From positions 1 to 8,499 of the forward strand of contig URYU01000073.1 in the NCBI GenBank assembly GCA_900552155.1: a stretch of 8,499 bases of DNA, written 5' to 3'. Each line of letters opens with the position of its first letter. Position 1 is the stretch's first letter. Shown piece by piece: positions 1-6,577 of the stretch. The notes beneath the pieces were generated by a model that ran no database searches, had not been told where the DNA came from, and was given only the letters and a program-made list of their open reading frames with translations. Both the position numbers and the translations under genes were made by a program. The DNA comes from an uncultured Collinsella sp. (GTDB taxonomy: Bacteria; Actinomycetota; Coriobacteriia; Coriobacteriales; Coriobacteriaceae).

Positions 1-1
1 G

Positions 2-766
2 GCCGCCCAGACCGGCATGGAGCACCTGCCCTATATCGCCATCGTCATTGACGAGTTGGCGGATCTGATGATGGTTGCCGGTAAGGATGTCGAGGCCTCG
101 ATCGTGCGTATCGCCCAGCTGGGCCGTGCCGCCGGCATTCACCTCATTGTGGCTACGCAGCGTCCGAGCTCCAACGTGGTGACGGGCCTTATCAAGGCTA
201 ACATCACCAACCGCATCGCCTTTAACGTCGCCACGGGTATCGACTCGCGCGTCATCATTGATCAGATGGGCGCCGAAAAGCTCACTGGTTTGGGCGACAT
301 GCTGTTCTCAAAGGACGACAGGGTCAAGCCTCGCCGTATCCAGGGCTGCTTTGTCTCGGATGACGAAATCAACGAGATTGTCGAGTTCGTTAAGTCGCAG
401 AGCGAGCCCGACTACCACGAGGAGATCCTGTCTGCCGTGGCGCCCGCTTCCATGTCCATGGCGGGTGGCGGCGGCATTGTCCGCACCGGAGTCGCCGAGC
501 CGCAAGACGATGATCCTCTCATTTGGGAAGCCGCCCATATTGTGGTGGAATCACAGCTGGGCTCCACATCTGGCCTGCAACGCCGCCTTAAGGTTGGCTA
601 TGCGCGCGCCGGGCGTATTATGGACATGCTGGAAGAAAAGGGTGTCGTCGGCCCGCCCGACGGTTCCAAGCCGCGCGAGGTCCTATTGGACGAGGAGGGG
701 CTTGCCGCGCTGGAATCTGTCGACGCCGAGATGGCACGTGAAGATTGTGAGTTTGGAGGATTCTGA
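2..766 (+). CDS. ftsK: DNA translocase FtsK/SpoIIIE, C-terminal part (5' truncated by window)
   Basis: FtsK is the septum-anchored hexameric ATPase that pumps chromosome termini through the closing division septum. The frame is open from base 2, so the start lies outside the window and only the last 254 residues are seen. Near the N-terminal edge is the Walker B segment 'IVIDELADLMM', followed by 'ATQRPS' and 'TGLIKANITNRIAF', which are RecA-like motor landmarks of this family. A variable Gly/Ala/Ser linker follows. From about residue 171 to 238 lies the winged-helix gamma domain ('LQRRLKVGYARAGRIMDML'), which in characterised FtsK proteins reads the polar DNA motifs. The membrane domain and Walker A are not visible. 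The TGA stop overlaps the ATG of the next gene by one base (TGATG, 764-768), which indicates translational coupling. SpoIIIE is the same family, and the sequence does not separate the two names. Confidence 0.95.
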   Translation, partial: AAQTGMEHLPYIAIVIDELADLMMVAGKDVEASIVRIAQLGRAAGIHLIVATQRPSSNVVTGLIKANITNRIAFNVATGIDSRVIIDQMGAEKLTGLGDMLFSKDDRVKPRRIQGCFVSDDEINEIVEFVKSQSEPDYHEEILSAVAPASMSMAGGGGIVRTGVAEPQDDDPLIWEAAHIVVESQLGSTSGLQRRLKVGYARAGRIMDMLEEKGVVGPPDGSKPREVLLDEEGLAALESVDAEMAREDCEFGGF

Positions 767-2274
767 TGGCTGCACGCTTTGGTGACATGCTGCTCGAGCA
801 GCGTCGCCGAATGGGCCTTTCCATTCAGCAGGTCGCCAACACCATCAAAATCAGGCCGCAGATCATCGAGTTTTTCGAGACCGGTAACTTTGCTTCGATG
901 CCGCCGCGCGGCTATGCGCAGGGCATGATTTCGAGCTATGCTCGCTTTTTGGGCCTCAATCCGCGCGAGGTCGTCAATGCCTACTTTGACGACCTGATGG
1001 CATACGAACGCGAGACATCGCAGCAGGGCGGTCGTTTTCAGGACGCCGCCGGCTACGTCAATTCGCGTTCTTCGGTCGATAACGGGCGCTTCCTGATGGT
1101 TCAGGGCGGTCGTTCGACCCGCTATGGACAGCGTCCTCAGCAGGCCGGTTATATTACCGAGACGGGTTCGGGCGAGGAAATTCGCTCACAGCGTGACCGG
1201 TTCCGCAGTACGCCGATGCCCGAGGACCGTGCGCTTCCCGCTGCTCGCGGCGTGGCGCGTGACCCTCGTGCCGGCTACGGCGACGGCGGCTATTCCGATC
1301 GCGGTTACCGTGGTGCCTCTACGGGACGCTCTCGCGGTGGCTATGCGGATGCCGATACCACGCAGGTGACGCCGCGTCTTCGCTCTCAATCACAGCCGTA
1401 TGGCCAGCGCTCCTCGGCTCCGCGTTCGGGCCAGCGTGGCTATCAAGGCCGAGGTGAACTTGCGCCTCGCTCGGGGCAGCGCAGCCTTCAGGGCCAGGGT
1501 GGCTATCGCGGCCGTTCCGATAGCAATCGTGGTCGTATGCCTCAGGGAGGCGGCCGCAGCAGTTCCAGTCGTGGACGCGGCGGATCACGTACTCCTCAAA
1601 ACAACGGGCTCGATCCGCGTATCGTCTACGCCGGCATCGGCGCCGTGGCGCTGCTGCTGATCGTGCTCATCGTGGTGCTCCTGCGTGGCTGCGGCTCCAC
1701 GGCGCCCGAGTCGACGCCCGAGACGCCCGTTGCCACCAAGACGACGACCAAGAAGTCTTCTAAGAAGACCGAAACGGTCGACGAGGACGAAGATACCGAT
1801 GAGGCGACGGATGAGTCGACCGATTCGGACGCCACCAAGACGGCCAAGAAGGAAGAGAACGAGGTCACGAAGGTCAAGGTCTCCGTTGCCAAGGGAAAGA
1901 CCGCGTGGATTGAGGTCAAGGTCGACGGCAAGTCGGTCTATGGCGCCCAGGCGACTGGCCCCTTTGAGCAGGAGTACACGCCCGAGTCCTCGATCGAGAT
2001 CACCACGTCCAAGCCTTCCGATGTCACCGTTACCAAGAACGGTGAAAAGGTCCGTTACGATACCAAGACCTCGGGCGTGGCGCGTGTGACGATCACCGTT
2101 CCCAAGAAGGAGACGACTGATTCCGCGAATGGTGAAAGTTCTGATGGTACCGACACCACCGATGGTACCGACACCACCGATGGTACCGATGCCCAGTCCA
2201 CGGATGGCGCCGATACCGCAACTGACGGTCAGACGCCCACCGCTTCTACCGACTATTCGTACGATAGCTACTAA
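766..2274 (+). CDS. rodZ: RodZ-like membrane protein: cytoplasmic HTH, Arg/Gly-rich linker, one TM, DUF4115-like domain
   Basis: This is probably a RodZ-type cell-shape protein, which in studied bacteria links the MreB cytoskeleton to the wall-building machinery through the membrane. The 502 residues read in order: an Xre/Cro-like helix-turn-helix at about 4-75 ('LSIQQVANTIKIRPQIIEFF'); a disordered region at about 85-284 rich in Arg, Gly, Ser, Gln and Tyr; a single hydrophobic segment at about 286-306; a Thr/Lys/Asp/Glu linker to about 368; a beta-rich domain at about 369-448 resembling the RodZ C-terminal domain; and an acidic Thr/Asp/Gly tail. The start is fixed by GGAGGA at 755-760, five bases before the ATG, and by the one-base overlap with ftsK. 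Two things are unusual: the linker is very long, and a repeat tail follows the domain that normally ends RodZ. No mreB is visible here, so the shape role is inferred from architecture. Confidence 0.82.
   Translation: MAARFGDMLLEQRRRMGLSIQQVANTIKIRPQIIEFFETGNFASMPPRGYAQGMISSYARFLGLNPREVVNAYFDDLMAYERETSQQGGRFQDAAGYVNSRSSVDNGRFLMVQGGRSTRYGQRPQQAGYITETGSGEEIRSQRDRFRSTPMPEDRALPAARGVARDPRAGYGDGGYSDRGYRGASTGRSRGGYADADTTQVTPRLRSQSQPYGQRSSAPRSGQRGYQGRGELAPRSGQRSLQGQGGYRGRSDSNRGRMPQGGGRSSSSRGRGGSRTPQNNGLDPRIVYAGIGAVALLLIVLIVVLLRGCGSTAPESTPETPVATKTTTKKSSKKTETVDEDEDTDEATDESTDSDATKTAKKEENEVTKVKVSVAKGKTAWIEVKVDGKSVYGAQATGPFEQEYTPESSIEITTSKPSDVTVTKNGEKVRYDTKTSGVARVTITVPKKETTDSANGESSDGTDTTDGTDTTDGTDAQSTDGADTATDGQTPTASTDYSYDSY
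2143..2189 (+). repeat. 18-bp in-frame tandem repeat coding for the Asp-Gly-Thr tail of the RodZ-like protein
   Basis: The unit GATGGTACCGACACCACC occurs perfectly at 2143-2160 and 2161-2178, then as an 11-base partial copy at 2179-2189. A degenerate relative (GATGGCGCCGATACC) follows at 2203-2217. Because 18 is a multiple of three, copy-number changes would add or remove six residues (Asp-Gly-Thr-Asp-Thr-Thr) without breaking the frame. The repeat encodes about residues 460-475 of the extracytoplasmic tail. Identity at the DNA level suggests recent slippage. Confidence 0.85.
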
Positions 2275-2300
2275 GCCGCTCGTACGCGAAAGGAAACATC

Positions 2301-2798
2301 ATGGCTAAAGATTCCAGCTTCGACGTCGTGTCCGAGGTCAACATGCAAGAGGTCGACAACGCCTTCCAGCAGACCACGCGCGAGATTTCCCAGCGCTATG
2401 ACCTTAAGGATTCCGGCGCCACGATCGAGCTTTCGAAGGGCGACAAGCTCTTTACGATCAGCGCCCCGGTTGACTTTGTCTCTAAGCAGATTATCGACGT
2501 GCTGAGCTCCAAGCTCATCAAGCGCGGTATCGACCTCAAGGCTGTCTCGTGGGATGCTCCGCAGGCGGCGTCGGGCGGCACCGTGCGCGTGCTCGGCCAT
2601 ATCGTCGAGGGTATCGACCAGGCGACCGCCAAGAAGATCAACAAGGACATCAAGGACCAAAAGCTCAAGGTCAAGGTGACCATCGAGGCCGACAAGCTGC
2701 GTGTTTCCTCTGCTTCGAAGGACGCGTTGCAGACCGTGATCCAGTTCCTGCGCGACCAGGACTACGGTCAGCCACTGCAGTTCACCAACTACCGCTAA
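2301..2798 (+). CDS. yajQ: YajQ-family (UPF0234) nucleotide-binding protein
   Basis: The 165 residues form a complete YajQ-family protein. The N-terminus ('FDVVSEVNMQEVDNA'), the core ('LIKRGIDLKAV', 'KKINKDIKDQKLKVKVTI') and the C-terminus ('GQPLQFTNYR') match the E. coli protein as I recall it, and the length is about usual. The family folds as two ferredoxin-like halves. Some members, best studied in Xanthomonas, bind cyclic di-GMP and partner with a transcription factor. The function in actinobacteria is not settled, so no specific role is claimed here. The protein is cytoplasmic, with no signal or membrane segment. The start is supported by a purine-rich AAAGGAAA just upstream (about 2289-2296). 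The gene lies 26 nt after the rodZ-like gene and 27 nt before rimO, with no terminator in either gap, so it is probably part of the same transcript. Confidence 0.93.
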   Translation: MAKDSSFDVVSEVNMQEVDNAFQQTTREISQRYDLKDSGATIELSKGDKLFTISAPVDFVSKQIIDVLSSKLIKRGIDLKAVSWDAPQAASGGTVRVLGHIVEGIDQATAKKINKDIKDQKLKVKVTIEADKLRVSSASKDALQTVIQFLRDQDYGQPLQFTNYR

Positions 2799-2825
2799 TA
2801 TCAATCGAAAGGACTGCTCTCCAAC

Positions 2826-4166
2826 ATGGATACACCGTTGGGCTCCGTGCTCTACATCACCCTCGGGTGCGCTAAGAACGAGGTTGACACCGACCGCATG
2901 CGTTCTCTTTTGACCGCCGCAGGCTACGAAGAGGCATTCGATCCGCAGGATGCCGATATCGCCATCGTCAATACATGCTCGTTCCTCGCCTCCGCAACGT
3001 CCGAGAGCATCGAGACCACGCTCGAGCTCGCCAACGAGGTTCAGGACGGCGTTCGTTCTTGCCCCATCGTTATGTGCGGCTGTGTGCCGTCGCGCTATGG
3101 CGACGACTTGCCTGACGAGCTGCCCGAGGTCGCTGCCTTTGTGAAGGCCGACGAGGAGGACGGCATCGTGGCGGTCATCGATGGCGCGCTGGGTGTCGAG
3201 CGTGAGATCGCAGCCTATATCCCGCAGGTCAAGCGTACCGTCGAGGGCGCCGTTGCTTACGTCAAGATTTCCGATGGCTGCAACCGCTTCTGCAGCTTCT
3301 CCTATATTCGCGGTCGCTATCATTCGCGCAATGCCGAGAGCATTATCTCCGAGGTGCGCGACCTGGTTGCCGGCGGTGTGCGCGAGATCGTGCTGATCGG
3401 CCAGGACACGGGTATTTGGGGCACCGACTTTGCTGACGAGGATGTCGCCGAGGGCTCGTCGCGCAATCTGGCGCAGCTGCTGCGTGCCGTCGCCGAGGCC
3501 GTGCGCCCGCACAACGTCTGGGTTCGCGTGCTCTACCTGCAGCCCGAGGGCATGACTGACGAACTCATCGAGACGATTCGCGATACGCCCGAGGTGCTGC
3601 CCTATATCGATATCCCCGTGCAGCACTGCGACGCGCGCATCCTCAAGGCCATGCGTCGCTCCGGTTCGCGCCAGGAGCTCGAGGACCTGTTCCGCGATCT
3701 GCGTGAGCGTATCCCCGGCATCGTGATCCGTTCCACGGCTATGGTCGGCTTCCCGACCGAGACCGACGACGAGTTCCGCGACCTCATCGACTTTATGGAC
3801 ACCGTCGGCTTCGACTACACGAGTGTCTTTGCCTACTCGCGTGAGGAGGGCAGCCTGGCCGCCAAGATGGAGGGTCAGGTCGATGAGGAGGTCAAGCTCG
3901 AGCGCGCCCAGGAGGCCATGGACCTGGCCGAATCGCTCGGTTTTGCTGCGACTGCCGCGCATGTGGGCGAGCGCGCCCAGGTGATCGTCGACGGTATCGA
4001 AGAAACCGAGGACGGCGCCGAGCTGATCGGCCATGCCTGGTTCCAGGCGCCCGATTCCGATGGTGCGGTGCATCTGGACGCCGGCGAGGCGTCCGTGGGT
4101 GATATTCTGACCGTCGAGTTTACCGATAGCTTCTGCTATGAGCTTATCGGTCATGTTGTGGAGTAG
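2826..4166 (+). CDS. rimO: Ribosomal protein uS12 methylthiotransferase RimO, lacking the third radical-SAM cluster cysteine
   Basis: RimO is a two-cluster radical-SAM enzyme that adds a methylthio group to a conserved aspartate of ribosomal protein uS12. The 446 residues show the N-terminal cluster domain with Cys15 ('TLGCAKNEVD'), Cys51 ('NTCSF') and Cys86 ('CGCVPSRYG'); the radical-SAM domain at about 138-375; and a C-terminal TRAM domain at about 380-446. 'HAWFQAPDSDGAVHL' in the TRAM domain marks RimO rather than the tRNA enzyme MiaB. The radical-SAM motif should be CxxxCxxC followed by about 'TIPYIRG'. Here it reads C152-NRF-C156-SF-S159-YIRG, so the third cysteine is gone and the segment is three residues short. 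As read, this protein should not hold its SAM-binding cluster and is probably inactive. The Shine-Dalgarno sequence (AAAGGA, 2808-2813) sits a rather long 12 nt from the ATG. The TAG stop is followed closely by pgsA. Confidence 0.93.
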   Translation: MDTPLGSVLYITLGCAKNEVDTDRMRSLLTAAGYEEAFDPQDADIAIVNTCSFLASATSESIETTLELANEVQDGVRSCPIVMCGCVPSRYGDDLPDELPEVAAFVKADEEDGIVAVIDGALGVEREIAAYIPQVKRTVEGAVAYVKISDGCNRFCSFSYIRGRYHSRNAESIISEVRDLVAGGVREIVLIGQDTGIWGTDFADEDVAEGSSRNLAQLLRAVAEAVRPHNVWVRVLYLQPEGMTDELIETIRDTPEVLPYIDIPVQHCDARILKAMRRSGSRQELEDLFRDLRERIPGIVIRSTAMVGFPTETDDEFRDLIDFMDTVGFDYTSVFAYSREEGSLAAKMEGQVDEEVKLERAQEAMDLAESLGFAATAAHVGERAQVIVDGIEETEDGAELIGHAWFQAPDSDGAVHLDAGEASVGDILTVEFTDSFCYELIGHVVE

Positions 4167-4175
4167 GAGAGCGTC

Positions 4176-4814
4176 GTGGCAAACGAGAGCAATAAGGAAC
4201 TGACGAGTGTTTGGACGCCCGCCAACATCGTGACGTGCGTTCGCATCGTTTTTATCCCGGTGTTCATGATCGTGTCGGCGCTTTCTCACACGAGTGTTGC
4301 CGGTACGGATTGGAGCACCTTCGACGGCCCGCTCGCCGCCGCTGCCTTCATTCTGTATGTGATCCTGTCGTGTACCGATAAGGTCGACGGTTATCTGGCG
4401 CGTTCGCGCAACGAGATCACCGACTTCGGTAAATTCTTGGACCCCATCGCCGATAAGCTGCTCGTGTTTTCGGCCCTGCTGCTGTTCTTGGATTTTGGCG
4501 CGGTGACCGTGTGGTCCGTGTTCATTATCCTGTTCCGTGAGCTTCTGGTGAGCGCCCTTCGCATGGTCGCGAGTGCGGCCGGTGTGGTCGTTGCGGCCGA
4601 TAAGCTCGGCAAGTACAAGACAGCGACCACGATGGTCTCCATCTGCGGTTACCTGTGCGTTTTTACTATGGCCGGCTTGCACCTTGGCCCGGTGGCGCTG
4701 ACGCTCGGCATCTACTCGGTGTCGCGCTTCCTGTATGCCGTTGCCGTTGTCTTGACCGTTATCTCGGGCGCCCAGTACTTCTGGAACTGCCGCAAGATCG
4801 TCTTTTCGGTCTAG
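4176..4814 (+). CDS. pgsA: CDP-diacylglycerol-glycerol-3-phosphate 3-phosphatidyltransferase
   Basis: This integral membrane enzyme transfers a phosphatidyl group from CDP-diacylglycerol to glycerol-3-phosphate, the committed step to phosphatidylglycerol and cardiolipin. The CDP-alcohol phosphotransferase signature is perfect: Asp68, Asp71-Gly72, Ala75-Arg76, then after eight residues Gly85, Asp89 and Asp93. The four aspartates bind the metal and substrate in this family. The 212 residues carry several hydrophobic stretches (about 19-36, 53-66, 95-120, 155-175 and 180-200), as expected for a six-helix protein. 'TPANIVTCVRI' at the N-terminus and 'FRELLVSALRM' in the middle favour PgsA over other members of the superfamily. 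The start is GTG, with AGGAGAG at 4165-4171 overlapping the rimO stop, so the two genes are tightly coupled. The related phosphatidylinositol-phosphate synthase is less likely given these motifs. Confidence 0.92.
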   Translation: MANESNKELTSVWTPANIVTCVRIVFIPVFMIVSALSHTSVAGTDWSTFDGPLAAAAFILYVILSCTDKVDGYLARSRNEITDFGKFLDPIADKLLVFSALLLFLDFGAVTVWSVFIILFRELLVSALRMVASAAGVVVAADKLGKYKTATTMVSICGYLCVFTMAGLHLGPVALTLGIYSVSRFLYAVAVVLTVISGAQYFWNCRKIVFSV

Positions 4815-4820
4815 GTCCTG

Positions 4821-5357
4821 GTGGGTATGACGGACTCTTTTGAGCAGATTTCCGCACATAACGAGGAACTGGCGCGCGATATCGTCGAGCGCGCGAGCGC
4901 TCGGGGTGCGACGGTTTCGACGGCTGAGTCGCTGACGGCGGGTATGATCGCCTCGACGATTGCGGATATCCCGGGCGCCTCGGCGGTGCTGCGTGGCGGT
5001 GCGGTGACCTACTGCGATGAGATTAAGCATCGCGTGCTGGGTGTTGAGCAGGAGACGCTCGACCGCTACACCGCGGTGTCGCATCAAACTGCGCGCGAGA
5101 TGGCGTCGGGTTCGCTGGAGCTGTACCAGAGCGATATTGCAGTGAGCGCAACGGGTTATGCCGGCCCCGGCGGTGGTACTGAGGACGATCCTGCTGGCAC
5201 TTTCTATATTGGCTGGGCACATCGTTCCGCCGATGGGGGAGTGCCGGTCGTGGACTCTGTGCGCTGCCACTATGAGGGCGACCGTTCGTGTGTTCGTGCC
5301 CATGCGGTCACGGAGGCATTGGGTCGCATTGTCTGCGTGCTCGATTCTATGGAATAG
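4821..5357 (+). CDS. pncC: CinA-family nicotinamide-nucleotide amidohydrolase (stand-alone PncC-type domain)
   Basis: This family hydrolyses nicotinamide mononucleotide to nicotinic acid mononucleotide and ammonia, returning NAD breakdown product to NAD synthesis in the cytoplasm. Only the C-terminal CinA domain is present (178 residues), without the COG1058 half of full CinA. Visible family motifs are 'VSTAESLTAG' (AES-x-T), 'GGAVTYCDEIKHRVLGV', 'AVSATGYAGPGGGTEDDP' and 'GDRSCVRAHAVTEAL'. GTG at 4821 is listed because AGGT at 4813-4816 is well placed for it. ATG at 4827, two codons later, is an equally reasonable start. It lies 6 nt after the pgsA stop and is the last gene before the hairpin at 5365. 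cinA often sits next to recA, although here a terminator and an SOS promoter separate them, so recA is probably expressed mainly on its own. Confidence 0.9.
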   Translation: MGMTDSFEQISAHNEELARDIVERASARGATVSTAESLTAGMIASTIADIPGASAVLRGGAVTYCDEIKHRVLGVEQETLDRYTAVSHQTAREMASGSLELYQSDIAVSATGYAGPGGGTEDDPAGTFYIGWAHRSADGGVPVVDSVRCHYEGDRSCVRAHAVTEALGRIVCVLDSME

Positions 5358-5364
5358 ACGTGTT

Positions 5365-5391
5365 TTAAGGGGCATCCGGGCCCCTTAATTG
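5365..5391 (+). terminator. Hairpin terminator after the ftsK-to-cinA run
   Basis: TTAAGGGGC (5365-5373) pairs perfectly with GCCCCTTAA (5380-5388), a 9-bp stem with a 6-nt loop, only 8 nt after the cinA stop. The trailing T-tract is weak (TTAATTG), so termination may be incomplete. It separates the housekeeping run from the SOS-controlled recA gene. Confidence 0.6.
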
Positions 5392-5463
5392 TGGAGATGG
5401 GGACCTCAGAAGAATTTAGCGTTTGTGCTGTTCATAGGTGTATTTTTGCCTGCCTTGTTCTTA

Positions 5464-5529
5464 TTTGGCCCTTTATGGTCAAGCATTTGGTCAGTGTTTG
5501 GTCGGCTTTTGGTTGGGTTTTGGAAAGGT
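5464..5529 (+). repeat. Helically phased TTTGG array upstream of the recA promoter
   Basis: TTTGG occurs at 5486, 5497, 5508 and 5519, exactly 11 bases apart each time. Looser members lie upstream: TTTGG at 5464 and TATGG at 5474. The two cleanest units read TTTGGTCAGTG and TTTGGTCGGCT, and the later two drift. The array ends about 27 nt before the recA -35 box. The spacing is close to one DNA turn, so all copies would face the same side of the helix. I recognise no named site. Confidence 0.6.
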
Positions 5530-5555
5530 CGGCTGCATATGATTTATCTGAACGG

Positions 5556-5584
5556 TTGACCACGAACAGCCGTTCGTTTATTAT
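5556..5584 (+). promoter_or_regulatory. recA promoter (-35 TTGACC, 17-nt spacer, -10 TATTAT)
   Basis: TTGACC at 5556-5561 and TATTAT at 5579-5584 each match the housekeeping-sigma consensus at five of six bases, with the ideal 17-nt spacing. Transcription should begin around 5590, giving a short leader that carries GAGGAGGG at 5601-5608 ahead of the ATG at 5615. The LexA box fills most of the spacer, which explains repression. Confidence 0.8.
5563..5576 (+). promoter_or_regulatory. LexA operator (SOS box) in the recA promoter spacer
   Basis: CGAACAGCCGTTCG is a palindrome of the form CGAAC-N4-GTTCG. This fits the Gram-positive/actinobacterial LexA (Cheo-type) box, whose core is GAAC-N4-GTTC. 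It sits wholly between the -35 and -10 elements of the recA promoter, so bound LexA would block RNA polymerase and DNA damage would relieve it. lexA itself is not in the window. Confidence 0.87.
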
Positions 5585-5614
5585 CGATGCAGGTTGTTAA
5601 GAGGAGGGCTATTC

Positions 5615-6577
5615 ATGGCCAAGAATTCAGGTCCCGTACGTACCGTTCATGCTCGCACGACGGGTAAAGAGCGCGATGAGATGATCGCCACCACCAAGGC
5701 TGAGATCGAGAAGAAATTCGGCCAGGGTTCCATCATGAGGTACGGCGACGGTGGCCCCGAGCTCGAGGTCGAGGCCATCCCTACGGGCGCTCTGGCACTC
5801 GATGCCGCGCTGGGTATCGGCGGCGTGCCGCGTGGCCGTATCGTCGAGATTTACGGTCCTGAGTCCTCCGGTAAGACGACGCTTTCGCTCGAGATCCTGG
5901 CCGAGGCCCAGGCAATGGGTGGCGTTGTGGCATTTATCGATGCCGAGCATGCGCTCGATCCCACTTATGCCGCGCGTATCGGCGTGGATATCGACGAGGT
6001 GCTCATTTCTCAGCCCGATACGGGCGAGCAGGCGCTCGAGATTGTTGACATGCTCGTGCGTTCCGGCGCCATCGATGCCATCGTTGTTGACTCCGTCGCC
6101 GCGCTGACCCCGCGTGCCGAGATCGAGGGAGAAATCGGCGACACTACGGTCGGACTTCAGGCTCGCCTGATGAGCCAAGCGCTCCGCAAGCTCGCCGGCT
6201 CGCTGTCTAAGTCCAACACGACGTGCATCTTCATTAACCAGCTGCGTGAGAAGATCGGCGTCATGTTCGGCAACCCCGAGACCACGACGGGCGGCCGCGC
6301 CCTTAAATTCTTCTCTTCGGTGCGTATCGACATTCGCCGTATCGATAGCATTAAGCTTAAGGACGAGGTTATCGGTAACCGCGTGCGCGCTAAGGTCGTT
6401 AAGAACAAGGTGGCAGCTCCGTTCCGTTCTGCTGAGTTCGACATTATGTACGGTACGGGCATCTCTAAGGAGGGCTCGATTCTGGACATGGCTGTCGAGT
6501 GCGGCATCTGCAAGAAGATGGGCTCCTGGTTTGCCTATGGCGAGGACAAGCTCGGCAACGGTCGCGAGGCCGCCTAG
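5615..6577 (+). CDS. recA: Recombinase RecA, ended early by an in-frame TAG
   Basis: RecA coats single-stranded DNA, drives homologous strand exchange and triggers LexA self-cleavage. The core is intact: Walker A 'GPESSGKT' at 81-88, the catalytic Glu in 'DAEHALD' (Glu111), Walker B ending at Asp159, loop L1 near 171-180, loop L2 '[13 protein letters not shown]' at 218-230, and '[11 protein letters not shown]' at 260-270. The start is the ATG at 5615, with GAGGAGGG six bases upstream; an in-frame TTG at 5594 precedes that site and is rejected. Translation stops at codon 321 (TAG, 6575-6577) after 'GNGREAA', where RecA proteins normally continue as about 'KA-LREHP'. The product, 320 residues, lacks roughly the last 45-50 residues of a standard RecA, including part of the folded C-terminal domain and the acidic tail. 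The gene is either recently broken, read through, or mis-sequenced. It is SOS-controlled by the box at 5563. Confidence 0.93.
   Translation: MAKNSGPVRTVHARTTGKERDEMIATTKAEIEKKFGQGSIMRYGDGGPELEVEAIPTGALALDAALGIGGVPRGRIVEIYGPESSGKTTLSLEILAEAQAMGGVVAFIDAEHALDPTYAARIGVDIDEVLISQPDTGEQALEIVDMLVRSGAIDAIVVDSVAALTPRAEIEGEIGDTTVGLQARLMSQALRKLAGSLSKSNTTCIFINQLREKIGVMFGNPETTTGGRALKFFSSVRIDIRRIDSIKLKDEVIGNRVRAKVVKNKVAAPFRSAEFDIMYGTGISKEGSILDMAVECGICKKMGSWFAYGEDKLGNGREAA

Noticed and set aside
2271..5375. A 1034-codon open frame on the minus strand
   Set aside because: It is antisense to yajQ, rimO, pgsA and cinA, all of which have clear family motifs. Its product is a His/Arg/Asp/Leu-rich sequence with no recognisable domain. 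Stop-free antisense frames are common opposite GC-rich genes with strong codon bias.
5486..5523. The 11-bp TTTGG array as a CRISPR array
   Set aside because: The units are far too short, there are no spacers of CRISPR size and no cas genes nearby.
5391..5600. A 69-codon + strand frame between cinA and recA
   Set aside because: It runs through the phased repeat, the recA promoter and the LexA box, has no ribosome site, and its Cys/Trp/Phe-rich product looks like translated AT-richer regulatory DNA.
5594..5614. An earlier recA start at TTG 5594
   Set aside because: It would put the strong GAGGAGGG ribosome site inside the coding region. ATG at 5615 sits six bases after that site, and its 'MAKNS' start is more plausible.
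6575..6577. TAG as a recoded sense codon (pyrrolysine or a code change) in this organism
   Set aside because: rimO, pgsA, cinA and recX also end in TAG at their natural ends, so general reassignment is unlikely. Local readthrough remains possible but unproven.
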